DNA from: Argentina anserina
Lineage: Eukaryota; Streptophyta; Magnoliopsida; Rosales; Rosaceae
DNA length: 64,000 nucleotides
NCBI RefSeq assembly: GCF_933775445.1
Contig: NC_065874.1
Span: 8,389,001 to 8,453,000, forward strand
Direction of reading: 5' to 3'
Shown: piece after piece, positions 53,920 through 64,000 of the stretch
Layout of the letters: the number at the start of each line of letters is the position of its first letter
Position numbering within the stretch: position 1 is the stretch's first letter
Program-made: the position numbers and the translations under genes
The notes under the pieces: model-generated
Database searches by the model: none
What the model saw: the letters and a program-made list of their open reading frames with translations, nothing else
Told to the model about the DNA's origin: nothing

Positions 53920-55106
53920 ATGTACGTACAAAAGTGAAAATTGCACACCTCAAATTACAATTCAATAATGATTACTTCCAGTTACTGTAATGAGTTGTGT
54001 CAACTCATGCACAAAATGTTCAATTACCTTTCTTAAAAGGAACGGGAAATGATTTCAACATTATTCTGTAGAAGCATGTAACCAGTGGTGGAACCGGGTC
54101 AGAACTCAGAAATGGGTTGGGCTGCTTTAAATTGTAGGAAAGTTGTAACCAAAGAAAAATAGGGTGGGTGGGGAAGAAAAATAAAAGGGAGGGATAGAAT
54201 AGGGAACTGAAATTTACAACACCCATAAGATAGGAAGAGAGCTAGGAGAAATTTCAAGGAAAATGAAATAAGATAGAAATAGAGGAGAAAGTACGAGGAA
54301 AATAGGAGGAAAGTGAAGTAAAATAGGAAAGGAACAGTGAATATAGAAAGAGATCACCTTCCTCTTAATATACAGATGAACCAACCAACTAGCTATAAGT
54401 TAAGGACATTTTTCGTCTGAGCTATAGCCAGTAATAGTATGACCCTTCAAAAGGTTCCACCACTAAAAATATGTAAGAGCAAATATGTAAAATATTGTAC
54501 CAAATTCAAATTCAAATTCTGCGGGCTCTTTTTGAAGTTCAAATTGCAAGCATTTTTATATTGACCCTAGGCATGGACTAAAAGTTGTAGAATCGTTGGT
54601 GAAGAGAAAGAGAAAGAGAAAGAGAGCATATTACTTATTAATTAGCTGCCTGACATCGATCCTCCAACTGGCACCGACTTGCAGATTCTGGATACCCAGA
54701 ATAATCATAAGGTTCAAATTTATCGAAACTAATTGATGCTGAAAACAGAGCTAAACGTCATGCTCTTCAAAATGTAAAATCTTTCAAGAATTTGTCCTAA
54801 GGTAAAAATAAACCAGTAACTTTTTCATCTTCTCGGATTAAATTTACTTGCAGGTATTCGACGCGTTTATTTAAATTTAAAGTGGGCGACTCTCGTGAGA
54901 TATATTAATTTCTTTCGGCTTGCGTCTCCCAGACGCGTTGGGAAAAGTCTCAGTCTTCGAGGGCGTCAAAACTCAAGTCTTCCACGAAGGATCTAATGAG
55001 ACTCGGTCCACCATTAATTTTTCTCGGTAGACCTACTCGCTATCAAGTCCGATTTATATCATCACTCACCTTAATTTAGTTGGCAGTCACGATCAACAGT
55101 ATTGCA
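53920..55106. other. Intergenic DNA upstream of gene E
   Basis: No minus-strand S-RLK scrap was found here, unlike the other units. There is a short GAAAGA-rich tract near 54597-54626. Nothing else recognised. Confidence 0.45.
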
Positions 55107-58100
55107 ATGATCAACTTATTGTGTTTGCTCATCAGTTCTTCAATTCTGTCGGCTTGCCACGGAGCAGTATTGTCCATTGGGGACACACTCAAACCAGGAG
55201 AGGCTCTCAACTCCTCGAGCTTTTTAGTTTCTAGTTCGGGGGAGTACACGTTGGGTTTCAACTCCAGCTACCTCACTCTAAGGTCCAAGGAGTACACAAT
55301 TTGGGTTGCCAACCCGTACGATCCGATTTCAGACCCTTCATCGGCGCTTTTCACCTTGGACAAGACCAGAACTCTCCTGCAAGTTACGCAAAAAGGCGGG
55401 AAGCCAATTGTGCTCCACACCTCTCCCGACAATGTTACAAATGTTGAGGCTACTCTGTCAGATTCTGGCATCTTAATCCTGCAAGATGTGGATCTGGAGG
55501 TTTCAGACTCTCCTAAACAGCAAGGGCCATCGACCAAGGTGTTGTGGCAAAGCTTTGATCATCCTACTGTGGCCCTTATGCCGGAGATGAAACTAGGTGT
55601 TGATAGAGTTGGCAACAACTGGTCACTGTCATCTTGGCGGGAAGGCCAGACTATCCCGGGGCTAGGGTCTTTCACGCTTGATTGGGAGTTCAATACACGC
55701 CAGTTGCAAGTTAGGAGAAGCGGGGAGGTTTGCTGGACTAGTGGACAAATCAGATCTGGGACATTTCCGTATATTGATATCCCTAAGGAATCGAAGGTCA
55801 GTTACAATTTTACTATGGTTTCGAATGGGAATGAAGACTACTTCAGTTACACTGCCGTTGGTGATCAAACAGTTGGATCAGTCTGGGTGCTAGACACAGG
55901 TGGGCAGCTCCATGATGTTACTCATAACATTTCTATTGTGCGAGCAGGTGACTGTGATGGCTATAATACCAGTGCAGGGTGCAAGAGATGGGGCGCCCGG
56001 ACCACTGATTGTGTTTTGGAGTCTGGCAATGATTTTGAGCTGATAAAAAATGGTTTCTTTAAGCCAATCAATGGCGACACCTCTATCAACTCAACATGGC
56101 TGGATTCGAATCAAAGTCGCTTGGGGAGTGATCATTGTAAGGCTACTTGTTGGAAAGACTGTGACTGCCTTGGTTTCGACTTTCTATTTGACAATCAGAC
56201 TTGTCGATATTGGAGTGTAGAGTATTCTCAATTCCTTGTAGATCCAGCTAGCTCTACAACTAGTTACATCCTACGAGGTGCAATGAAAATCAAACCATTT
56301 CAGAGAAGTAAGGGTAATTTACTAATTAGCATAAATTTAGCAATGTTACTTCTGTACTGTATCTAATTATATATTTAGGTTGAGATCGGTACTTAATAGC
56401 AATTGCTGCAGATGGATTAAACAAGTTGATATGGATTGGTCTTGCAATTGCGGGTGTGCTTCTGGCATTGGTGCTCTTCAGCATGTGCTACCTAATACGA
56501 AAAAGAAAACTTGCAGGTATTAGTTTCTTAAAAGATTGTTGTATATGCCTGTTATACAGAACTTCACATTTTGACATTGCTTTTGCAAACTGAAATGATA
56601 ATGATCTGTTTTAATCTTAATAGCTGAGAACCAAACTAAGATCCAGGATATGCTGAACATAATGAAATCCAACAGACCTACTGATGCTAATGGGCTTCAA
56701 AATGATGGAAAGGGAGGCCAAGATCTAAGCGTATTTAGTTATGCATCTATTATAGCTGCCACTTGCAACTTCTCTAATGAAAATAAGCTAGGAGAAGGGG
56801 GTTTTGGACCTGTTTATAAGGTAAGGCTTTGAATAATGCCAGTTCACCCTTTATTCATATTTGAAAAACTATTTAGTCATTACTTCTTTTTCATCATGAT
56901 TATTGTGAGTACAATAATGGATCAGTTGACATGTATATATGTTTAGGGAAAATTGGTGACCGGACAAGAAGTAGCAGTGAAGAGGCTTTCGAAACGTTCA
57001 GGGCAGGGAATATCTGAATTTAGGAATGAACTGATACTTATATATGAACTCCAGCATACAAACCTTGTTCAGCTATTCGGATTTTGCATTCATGGTGAAG
57101 AGAGGATGTTGATATACGAGTACATGCAAAACAAAAGCTTGGACTACTTTTTATTTGGTATGGTTGTTAGTTGTTACCTAAATCTAACTATCTTTCATGC
57201 ATATTTGTTATTTCATTCTGAAACTAGCTGTTGTACATATCTATTTGTAATTTCATTTTTCCTTCAATTGTACCAAATTGACAGATTCAACCAGATGCCA
57301 GCAGTTAGATTGGAACAGGCGTTTCAACATAATTGAAGGAATTGCTCAAGGTTTACTTTACTTGCACAAATATTCCAGAACGAGAATAATTCATAGAGAT
57401 TTGAAAGCAAGTAATGTTCTACTTGATGAAAGGATGAACCCCAAAATTTCTGATTTTGGAATGGCAAGGATTTTTGCGAATGATGAACAAGAAGCAAAGA
57501 CTATGAAGATTGTTGGGACACGGTAAGCAAACAGTTTGCTATTTGCTTTTGGTTGTTAAGCATGTTTTTGTAGTTGTACTAAAGAATTTGTCTTCCTCCA
57601 TTTGGTGCAGTGGCTATATGTCCCCTGAGTATGTTATGGGGGGGAATTTTTCCATAAAATCTGATGTCTATAGTTTTGGAGTGTTGATGCTTGAAATCCT
57701 AAGTGGCAGGAAAAACAACAGCTTCTACAATGATGATCGTGCCATCAATTTAGTTGGCTATGTATGTCAAACAGACCTTTTGTTCATGTTGGTAGGTCAG
57801 TTTTCAGTGATTCCAAAATTCTGAATGTGTTCTTGTTTCAGGCATGGGCACTATGGAAAGAAGGTGCAGGACTAGGACTAATGGATCCAACACTTGGTGA
57901 TTCATGTGATAAAGATAAATTTTTGAGGTGCATCCATGTTGGTTTGCTGTGTGTGGAGGAAAATGCAGCCCATCGACCAATGATGTTAGACTCCATATCT
58001 ATGATGACTAATGAAAGCATGTCACTACCAGTACCTACAAAACCAGCATTTTGTACAGAAAGAAATGTCATCACAGCTGCCGTAGGTGGAAACGGACCAG

Positions 58101-58153
58101 AAATGGTTGCATCTGTAAATTGTATCTCATATTCTGATTTTGATGGACGATAG
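55107..58153 (+). CDS. G-type lectin S-receptor-like Ser/Thr kinase (gene E)
   Basis: Exons: 55107-56307, 56412-56516, 56624-56820, 56947-57157, 57285-57522, 57611-57761, 57842-58153. Phases are consistent and there are no stops, giving about 804 residues. The start is the ATG at 55107, which begins a typical signal peptide ([19 protein letters not shown]). The frame is open from 55080 but has no ATG upstream. Bulb lectin ([29 protein letters not shown]), [20 protein letters not shown]-locus region, PAN ([16 protein letters not shown]), membrane span ([18 protein letters not shown]), then kinase with [10 protein letters not shown], Lys near 513, HRDLK near 608, DFG near 628 and SPEYV. It is the only complete plus-class member, and it sits about 660 bp upstream of the PIE1 start codon. 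Confidence 0.92.
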
Positions 58154-58638
58154 ATTTACTGCCAAGCCGAACGGCACACCTTTTCCTCTAGAATGCAGGA
58201 GGTTATATCCTTTTTTTTTTTTTGAGAATGGATGTTATATGCTTTTAATATGGATTTTCTGTTGAAATAGCATAAGGTGACTAAAATTCTGTTTACAACT
58301 TGTAACTATTTACAGTACTATTGGCTGCATAATAACTTCCAGTATCAAGTACGATTGCTCTAATGAGCTGGTTATCATTGTATCAATCATAAAATAGGTT
58401 TTTTTTTTGGTCTGTATACACGAGATAGTTTCACTGGTCAATCACCTTTCCTGAAACAGAAGGGAAATGATTCCAGTCTCCCAACAGCAGCAAACGACGT
58501 CGTTTTCGTGCTTATTGTGCTGGCAAACCCTCTCTTTTACACCCAGGCCCAACACAAGCCCAAGTAAAATCCAGCCGCGTAATCAATACCAAACCCAACC
58601 ACACCGCGAAACGCAGCAAGCAAAATTTCAGGCTCTGC

Positions 58639-58641
<3 letters not shown>
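58154..58641. promoter_or_regulatory. Spacer and presumed PIE1 promoter
   Basis: About 490 bp between gene E and the GA tract in the PIE1 leader. It must hold the gene E terminator and the PIE1 promoter. No sharp TATA box stands out, as is common for housekeeping genes. Confidence 0.4.

Positions 58642-58669
<28 letters not shown>
58642..58669 (+). repeat. (GA)n tract in presumed PIE1 5' leader
   Basis: Pure AG/GA run about 145 bp upstream of the PIE1 ATG. GA tracts in plant leaders can bind BBR/BPC factors; that role here is inference. Confidence 0.8.
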
Positions 58670-58673
<4 letters not shown>

Positions 58674-58813
58674 CTCTCCCCTCGGATAGAACAACGCAAA
58701 AACCAGCTCCCTCCACAATCGGAAAAGAAGAACGAGGAGAAGAAGCTCCACGTTGGCGTTGATCGGACGGTCCAGATTCACCGGCGTCTGGATCTGACCA
58801 CTCCGCCGGCACC

Positions 58814-61800
58814 ATGGCCTCCAAAGGTCCAAGGCCGAAGCTCGATCACGAAACCAAACCCAAGCGCCACAAGGTTCGCCTTCCCGCGCTTAATTTCTTC
58901 TCTATTTCTCTGAATTCTGAGCTGTACCAAGCTTAGAGCACGATTATAACCTCAGTGTTTTTGTTTCTGAGAAGAAACTTGAGCTTTTGGTTTACTAATG
59001 TGCCCTAACGAACCTGTTCATACTTGTGGACAGTTAGGTTAGGGTTAGTTTTGTGTTGTTCTCTCATTTTCTGGACTATTATTGAAAACAGTGATGAATT
59101 TGCTGGTAGAGGTTTTTCTTACTAAGAAATTTTCAGTATCATGTTTTTTGATGAATATGGAAAGAAGTAGCAACAAAGGTTCTTGTGATTTTATGATTGG
59201 ATTTCGTCGAAATTGAGAAAAAGAAAGAGAATTCTAAGTGTTTTGTGAATCTTTGATTTGCTGTGAGGTTGGTGATTGGTATTATGGACGTAAGTGGAGT
59301 GAGAATGCGGAAAGGGTGATTAAGTTTAAGACTTGAAGTAGAGCACCCATGGTTTGGCCACAAACGCTATGACCTTGTGCAATTATGGCATACGAGGTAC
59401 TGTCAGGGGTTTAGTAAGTTAACAATATTTGGGGAGAGGTTTTGTACTATTTTTTAGTTCTTTACTCTTTCTTGTGGTTGAAATATCCAATGTGCTGGTA
59501 TTCTCCTGAGAACAGTATTAGTTAGGGCCTAGGTGCTTTACAATGCTGATTATGTAACATAAATCCTTGAAGATTACTGCTTATAAGCTGCAGCATTATG
59601 CCATTTAGATTTGGGAGAGGCAAATAGGGCGAATTATAGAGAAGATTCTTAAAAGAATGGGGTCTACTCTTGTGAATATGTAGTGTCTTATTCGATTATT
59701 TATTCCGGGAAAGGCTTGTAGTGAATCGGTCAACAAGTTAGTCAGAGAAACAGAACAAGCACAGCAAACCAAGAGAAACAACCACAAAGAAAAGAACACA
59801 AGAACACAGATTTAAGGTGGTTCAGCAAATAACTTTGCCTACATCCACCGGACAGAAACACACTTCCACTATATTAATAATTGGTACACAAGAAAGACTA
59901 AGAAAATAAGGACTATCTTCTCTTCCTATCTTTCTCCTCTCTGCCCTCTCTCACCCTCTAACCGAGAATGGAACACACTATGCTCTTTGTCTCTGTGATG
60001 CCTAAACCTAGAGCATAACCCCTCCTTATATAGCCATAAGGACAAACATGTTTCCTCACCAAATAGGAATCCTATTCCTAATAGTGGTAGGCTATAAAGC
60101 CTCCTCCTTCTACAAATAAACCATCATCAATAAGGATTCTCTATCTTTACTGGAACACCATACTCTAAGAAACCATCTTAGGAAAAACACATGGGCTGGA
60201 AACCAAACAATCTCCCCCTCCAGACCATGAGGGAGGTACACCGGCGCGACTCCATCACCGAGGGTCCGCCAAAGTTGACTTGATGCAGAACTATGTGGTT
60301 GGAGCATGCAGCTCCCCCTGATCAGGCTCCCCCTGATCGAACAACTCATCACCATGTCCCTGTTGGTGGAACAACTCTTGACCATCTTCACCCTGGTCAG
60401 AAAACCCATTGGAAAAGGACATTTGGGACCACTTTTCCAGAACGCCTTCCTTCCTTATATCGCCGTCACCATGACGCCGTATGTCCGAAGAAGTATCACC
60501 CATTGCACTCAAGTCTTCTTTATACACCAAGCTATGTGTCTTGTACAAGGAACGACAAAACTCTCCACTAGCAACGTCCAACGATCGATTCGTCAGCTTC
60601 CACTTCGCATCACCAATAAACTGGTGGAAACCTTGCCTGTCAAGAGCACTTGCAGACAGTATGTTGACACGTAGATCCGGAACGTGCCTCACATCCTTTA
60701 ATGTCATATGGTAACCCAGATTAGTCTCGATGCAAATATCTCCTATTCCCGAAATCTTGGAGTAGCTTGAATTGCCCATCTTTAACATCCCAAAGCCACA
60801 TGCCTTGTATGTAGAAAATAGCTCCAAGTTGGAACTAACATGACAACTTGCGCCCGTATCCACGAACCAATCATGATCCTTGTCACCCATATATAGACAT
60901 TCTTGTAAAGTAAGAAGCTCATCCGAAACACAAGCAGAATAACCATTATCTTCATCTTGGTACTTGCTTTTCTTTTTGTTTTGTTTCCACTTTCGACACA
61001 TCCGCTTCATGTGGCCCTTCTCTTGCCACCTTTCATCATCCATATTGGTTGGCCTTGCAGCCGCACCCTCTATGGGCTCATACATATCCCTACAACACAT
61101 GATATCCTCCATTCTTGGCTTCCACGTCACCCAATTCTTGTGGGTGAGTTTGATCATTGTGCCTTTCACATCATCATCCATTCTGACAACACCGATTTCA
61201 GCCGAACCCAACCTTCAACCAGGCTCTGATACCACTTGTAGTGAATCGGTCAACAAGTTAGTCAGAGAAACAGAACAAGCACAGCAAACCAAGAGAAACA
61301 ACCACAAAGAAAAGAACACAAGAACACAGATTTAAGGTGGTTCAGCAAATAACTTTGCCTACATCCACCGGACAGAAACACACTTCCACTATATTAATAA
61401 TGGGTACACAAGAAAGACTAAGAAAATAAGGACTCTCTTCTCTTCCTATCTTTCTCCTCTCTGCCCTCTCTCACCCTCTAACCGAGAATGGAACACACTA
61501 TGCTCTTTGTCTCTGTGATGCCTAAACCTAGAGCATAACCCCTCCTTATATAGCCATAAAGACAAACATGTTTCCTCACCAAATAGGAATCCTATTCCTA
61601 ATAGTGGTAGGCTATAAAGCCTCCTCCTTCTACAAATAAACCATCATCAATAAGGATTCTCTATCTTTACTGGAACACCATACTCTAAGAAACTATCTTA
61701 GGAAAAACACATGGGCTGGAAACCCAACAGGGTAGATATGACGACATTACTGCTCACTCCTGATGCAGCACAATAGCTGCTTAGGAACCTGGATCACAAG

Positions 61801-64000
61801 CTCTAAGAACTGTAGGTTAAGCACACACTGATTTTAGGATTCACTCCCAGGCTTCACACCCCAGTCTAGGCTTCACACCCAAAACACTATAATTTGGGAA
61901 TCTCTCCCAGGTTTCTCACCTTAATCCTTTCACACGAAATTTCAGTAAACACTGATATTCTTATTCAACATAGCATATCTCAGCCCATTGGCTTTTACAG
62001 TTATTTATACTAGGTTCTATAACTGACACTAACTAGCTTTTAAGACTCTTTATGACTCTTGAAATTCAGAAACTGAAACATAAAAGACCTAATAAATAAA
62101 AACTTGATACTCCTAAAGACCTAAACTGAACAGAAACAAAAAGACACAAGTAAACTCTTGAAATAACACTAAGCCTAAAAACTCTTTGGATCAAACTTCT
62201 TCTCAGCTGCTAATTAAAATCCTGAGATCAATTAATCAATCATAAAGAAAGGTAATGATCAGATGCTCTATTTTTTCATCTCTTCCATTCATAAACCTTG
62301 AAAGGGTTGGCATGATGTCCTCATCAACTCCTGGTCTACTTGTTGTAGAAAGCTGTATATACTGTCAATAGAACTGTTGAGTGGAATGTTGCAACTTGTA
62401 AATTGGTTGTTTATTTTCCCGTGAAAATTCCAGATGTTAAAATTATGTTAAAAGCTCTTATATCTGCATGTCTGTGTTCTTCTATGATGTTCAGATTCTG
62501 TTTGCTGAAAACATTCATTAGTTTAATTACATTATAGCAACCCTTCTTTCTATTTTCTGACTCATTTTATATTAAAATGAATATGTTAGGCTCTTGAAGT
62601 TGCAAATGAACCTAAACGGCCGAAGGCTCATTGGGATCATGTTTTAGAGGAAATGATCTGGTTGTCAAAGGTAGGCAGTGGTAGATATGTATGCATTGAA
62701 TATTGGCAGAATCTGTTATACAAATTTTAAAATTTTCTCATCTTTCACAAATTTTTCTTTATTGATTTAGACCATGTATATAGCTGTTATGTCTTTTTAT
62801 TATTGTTGCTCATAAAAGAATTTGTTATCAGGACTTTGAGTCGGAGAGAAAATGGAAATTGAATCAGGCAAAGAAGGTAGCTTTAAGAGCCAGCAAGGGC
62901 ATGCTAGATCATGCTACGAGGGGAGAAAAGAAAATGAAGGTACTGACTATTCCTCACTGATGTAATAAGTGTAGAAAAGCTTCTCATGCTAAGCAATATG
63001 GCGCATATGATTATTGACTGACATGCTAGATTTTCTTGGATATTTTTCTAATCTGATCAGGAAGAAGAACAACGGATGAAAAAAGTTGCTCTTAATATGT
63101 CAAAGGATGTGAAGAAATTCTGGTTGAAAATAGAAAAACTGGCAAGTTTATCTTCGCTTATTTGATCTTGATTGCAACCTATCCGATTTTTTTAATAAAT
63201 GAATTTTTGTGTATGTGCCCCTCTGACCGTACATGCTCGATACTGTAATTTAGGTGCTTTACAAACATCAGATGGAGCTTGATGAGAAAAAGAAAAAGGC
63301 CCTTGATAAACAGCTTGAGTTTCTTCTAGGTCAAACTGAGAGGTTAAGCATTACCCTCCTGGGGTTAATTGCAATACTCTGAATTTTTTTGTACGCTTCA
63401 CATCTTTTTTAATTCTTCTCTACTCAATTACTCCCTTTTTAACTGAACTGGTTCTACATGATAATTCCAGGTACTCAACAATGTTGGCAGAAAATCTTGT
63501 GGACAAGCCTGTGCAGCAATGTTCCACACATAATCAACTGACTATCGAAGGCGCAGCTGTAGCCGAAAGAGATATTAGTGAATCAGCAGAATTGAATGAT
63601 GGTAAGTTGGAGGTTGTAATTACATTGCTCTGACTTCACTTACCTAAGAGGCTTTCTTTTCCACTTTGTCAATGGAAGATAATTGTTATACCTTTGGAAC
63701 AGAACATCAATCAGATACAGCAGATGGCGATGATGATTATCATATGCAATCTGATGCTGGTTCAGTGAGTCTTTGTTCCTTTCTCTTTCCTTTGTTTGGA
63801 CTGATATTGTGAGTAGGCATTTAATTTTAATGCAAATCAAGTAAGGAATTTTATTAATGTTTTCCATGATTGGATAAGATCATGGAAAAGAATTATCTTA
63901 CATAATTTCAATGTGTGCTCTGGATTTTGGGGAAATTGATAAAGGGCTTGCTTGTTTCATGGTCCGATGTGAGATTGGCTGCAAAAACAATTATTCATCA
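58814..64000 (+). CDS. PIE1: PIE1, SWR1-type chromatin-remodelling ATPase, 5' part
   Basis: Seven coding exons are visible: 58814-58873, 62590-62670, 62832-62939, 63061-63141, 63254-63342, 63471-63601, 63703-63764; the gene runs past the window. The protein starts MASKGPRPKLDHE. It then has the HSA-domain region PKAHWDHVLEEMIWLSK, DFESERKWKLNQAKKVALRA, KDVKKFWLKIEKLVLYKH and DKQLEFLLGQTERYSTMLAENL, then an acidic stretch. This order and wording match plant PIE1. PIE1 is the catalytic subunit of the nuclear SWR1 complex, which exchanges H2A for H2A.Z; in Arabidopsis it affects flowering time and immunity genes. The ATPase domain lies outside the window. Intron 4 appears to be GC-AG (donor GCAAGT at 63142). 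Intron 1 is 3.7 kb because of retroelement insertions. Confidence 0.93.
59717..60209 (-). repeat. 3' LTR of intronic copia element
   Basis: 493 bp, near-identical to 61237-61729. Confidence 0.92.
60291..61211 (-). CDS. Copia gag-protease fusion frame of a non-autonomous element
   Basis: An uninterrupted frame of 306 codons. The gag N-terminus (MIKLTHKNWVTWKPRMEDIM) is joined abruptly to the zinc-knuckle tail (KGHMKRMCRKWK), so most of gag is deleted. Then the protease active site DWFVDTGASCHVS, the flap-like region GIGDICIETNLG, and DVRHVPDLRVNILSASALD. It ends with the start of the pre-integrase region (LYKTHSLVYKED). Integrase, RT and RNase H are absent, replaced by about 75 codons of low-complexity sequence rich in GD/GE/QG. 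The product would need enzymes from an intact relative to mobilise the element. Confidence 0.8.
   Translation of the reverse strand: MGSAEIGVVRMDDDVKGTMIKLTHKNWVTWKPRMEDIMCCRDMYEPIEGAAARPTNMDDERWQEKGHMKRMCRKWKQNKKKSKYQDEDNGYSACVSDELLTLQECLYMGDKDHDWFVDTGASCHVSSNLELFSTYKACGFGMLKMGNSSYSKISGIGDICIETNLGYHMTLKDVRHVPDLRVNILSASALDRQGFHQFIGDAKWKLTNRSLDVASGEFCRSLYKTHSLVYKEDLSAMGDTSSDIRRHGDGDIRKEGVLEKWSQMSFSNGFSDQGEDGQELFHQQGHGDELFDQGEPDQGELHAPTT
61219..61234 (-). promoter_or_regulatory. Primer-binding site (tRNA-iMet)
   Basis: TGGTATCAGAGCCTGG on the minus strand, 2 bp inside the 5' LTR. Confidence 0.92.
61237..61729 (-). repeat. 5' LTR of intronic copia element
   Basis: 493 bp, near-identical to 59717-60209. 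Confidence 0.92.
61761..62326 (-). mobile_element. Solo LTR (566 bp) in PIE1 intron 1
   Basis: TG...CA ends (TGATGCAGCA to GTCCTCATCA) with a perfect 5-bp duplication ACTCC at 61756-61760 and 62327-62331. On the minus strand a TATA-like CTAGTATAAATAAC lies near 62008-62021, consistent with an LTR promoter in this orientation. It contains two adjacent copies of a CCCAGGCTTCACACC-like motif near 61850-61880. No internal coding sequence. Confidence 0.8.

Larger units (their letters stand above)
59717..61729 (-). mobile_element. Internally deleted Ty1/copia element in PIE1 intron 1
   Basis: 2,013 bp in minus orientation, with two 493-bp LTRs (59717-60209 and 61237-61729) beginning TGTAGTGAATCGG and ending CCAACA or CAAACA. 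A polypurine tract lies next to the 3' LTR (60210-60221, CTCCCCCTCC core) and a tRNA-iMet primer-binding site at 61219-61234. By eye the LTRs differ at only about five positions, so the insertion is young. Only gag and protease coding remain. No convincing target duplication is seen (left AGGCT, right GGGTA). Confidence 0.9.

Noticed and set aside
55080..55106. Translation start of gene E at 55080
   Set aside because: The codon there is TTG; the first ATG of the frame is at 55107 and starts a normal signal peptide.
58467..58913. A 148-residue protein over the GA tract, and its antisense counterparts
   Set aside because: These frames are created by the (GA)n run in the PIE1 leader and cross the PIE1 start and donor.

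Overview
The window is nuclear DNA of a flowering plant, almost certainly a eudicot. The signs are split genes with GT-AG introns, plant LTR retrotransposons primed by initiator tRNA-Met, CACTA/MULE/hAT-type DNA elements, a cluster of G-type lectin (S-domain) receptor-like kinases (S-RLKs), and the first exons of the plant SWR1 ATPase gene PIE1. A Rosaceae source is possible from the general look of the repeats and genes, but this cannot be shown from the window.

Layout. 1-12.0 kb is transposon-rich: a decayed Ty3/gypsy element (438-8263, minus) sits in phase inside a 28-bp tandem array, followed by a probable solo LTR (8727-11570) carrying a nested minisatellite and a 558-bp MITE. 12.0-58.2 kb is an S-RLK cluster. 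Three genes read as intact seven-exon genes with consistent intron phases: 27281-30697 (-), 43679-46947 (-) and 55107-58153 (+). A fourth, 12696-15775 (+), is intact but has lost most of its lectin domain. The other copies are broken: 18550-21598 (+), 33759-43542 (+), 51052-53919 (+), and minus-strand scraps at 11975-12062 and 15950-16415. The order is best explained as tandem copies of one head-to-head pair (minus gene, shared upstream region, plus gene): M0/A, M1/B, C-/C+, D-/D+, then a single gene E. At most one partner of each pair still looks intact.

Between B and C- lies a 3.15-kb CACTA element that carries 3' exons of a succinate-semialdehyde dehydrogenase gene, followed by an hAT-type and a MULE-type MITE. 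The C+ pseudogene is split by a Ty1/copia remnant, a roughly 5-kb tandem duplication and a 5'-truncated LINE.

58.8 kb to the end is the 5' part of PIE1 (SWR1-complex ATPase for H2A.Z deposition). Seven coding exons are visible and the gene runs off the window. Its 3.7-kb first intron holds an internally deleted copia element with an uninterrupted 306-codon gag-protease frame and near-identical LTRs, plus a 566-bp solo LTR.

The intact S-RLKs are predicted type I plasma-membrane proteins: lectin, S-locus and PAN domains outside, one membrane span, and an RD-type Ser/Thr kinase inside. They would act in cell-surface recognition; ligands cannot be inferred. All exon limits come from reading splice sites by eye and have no transcript support.
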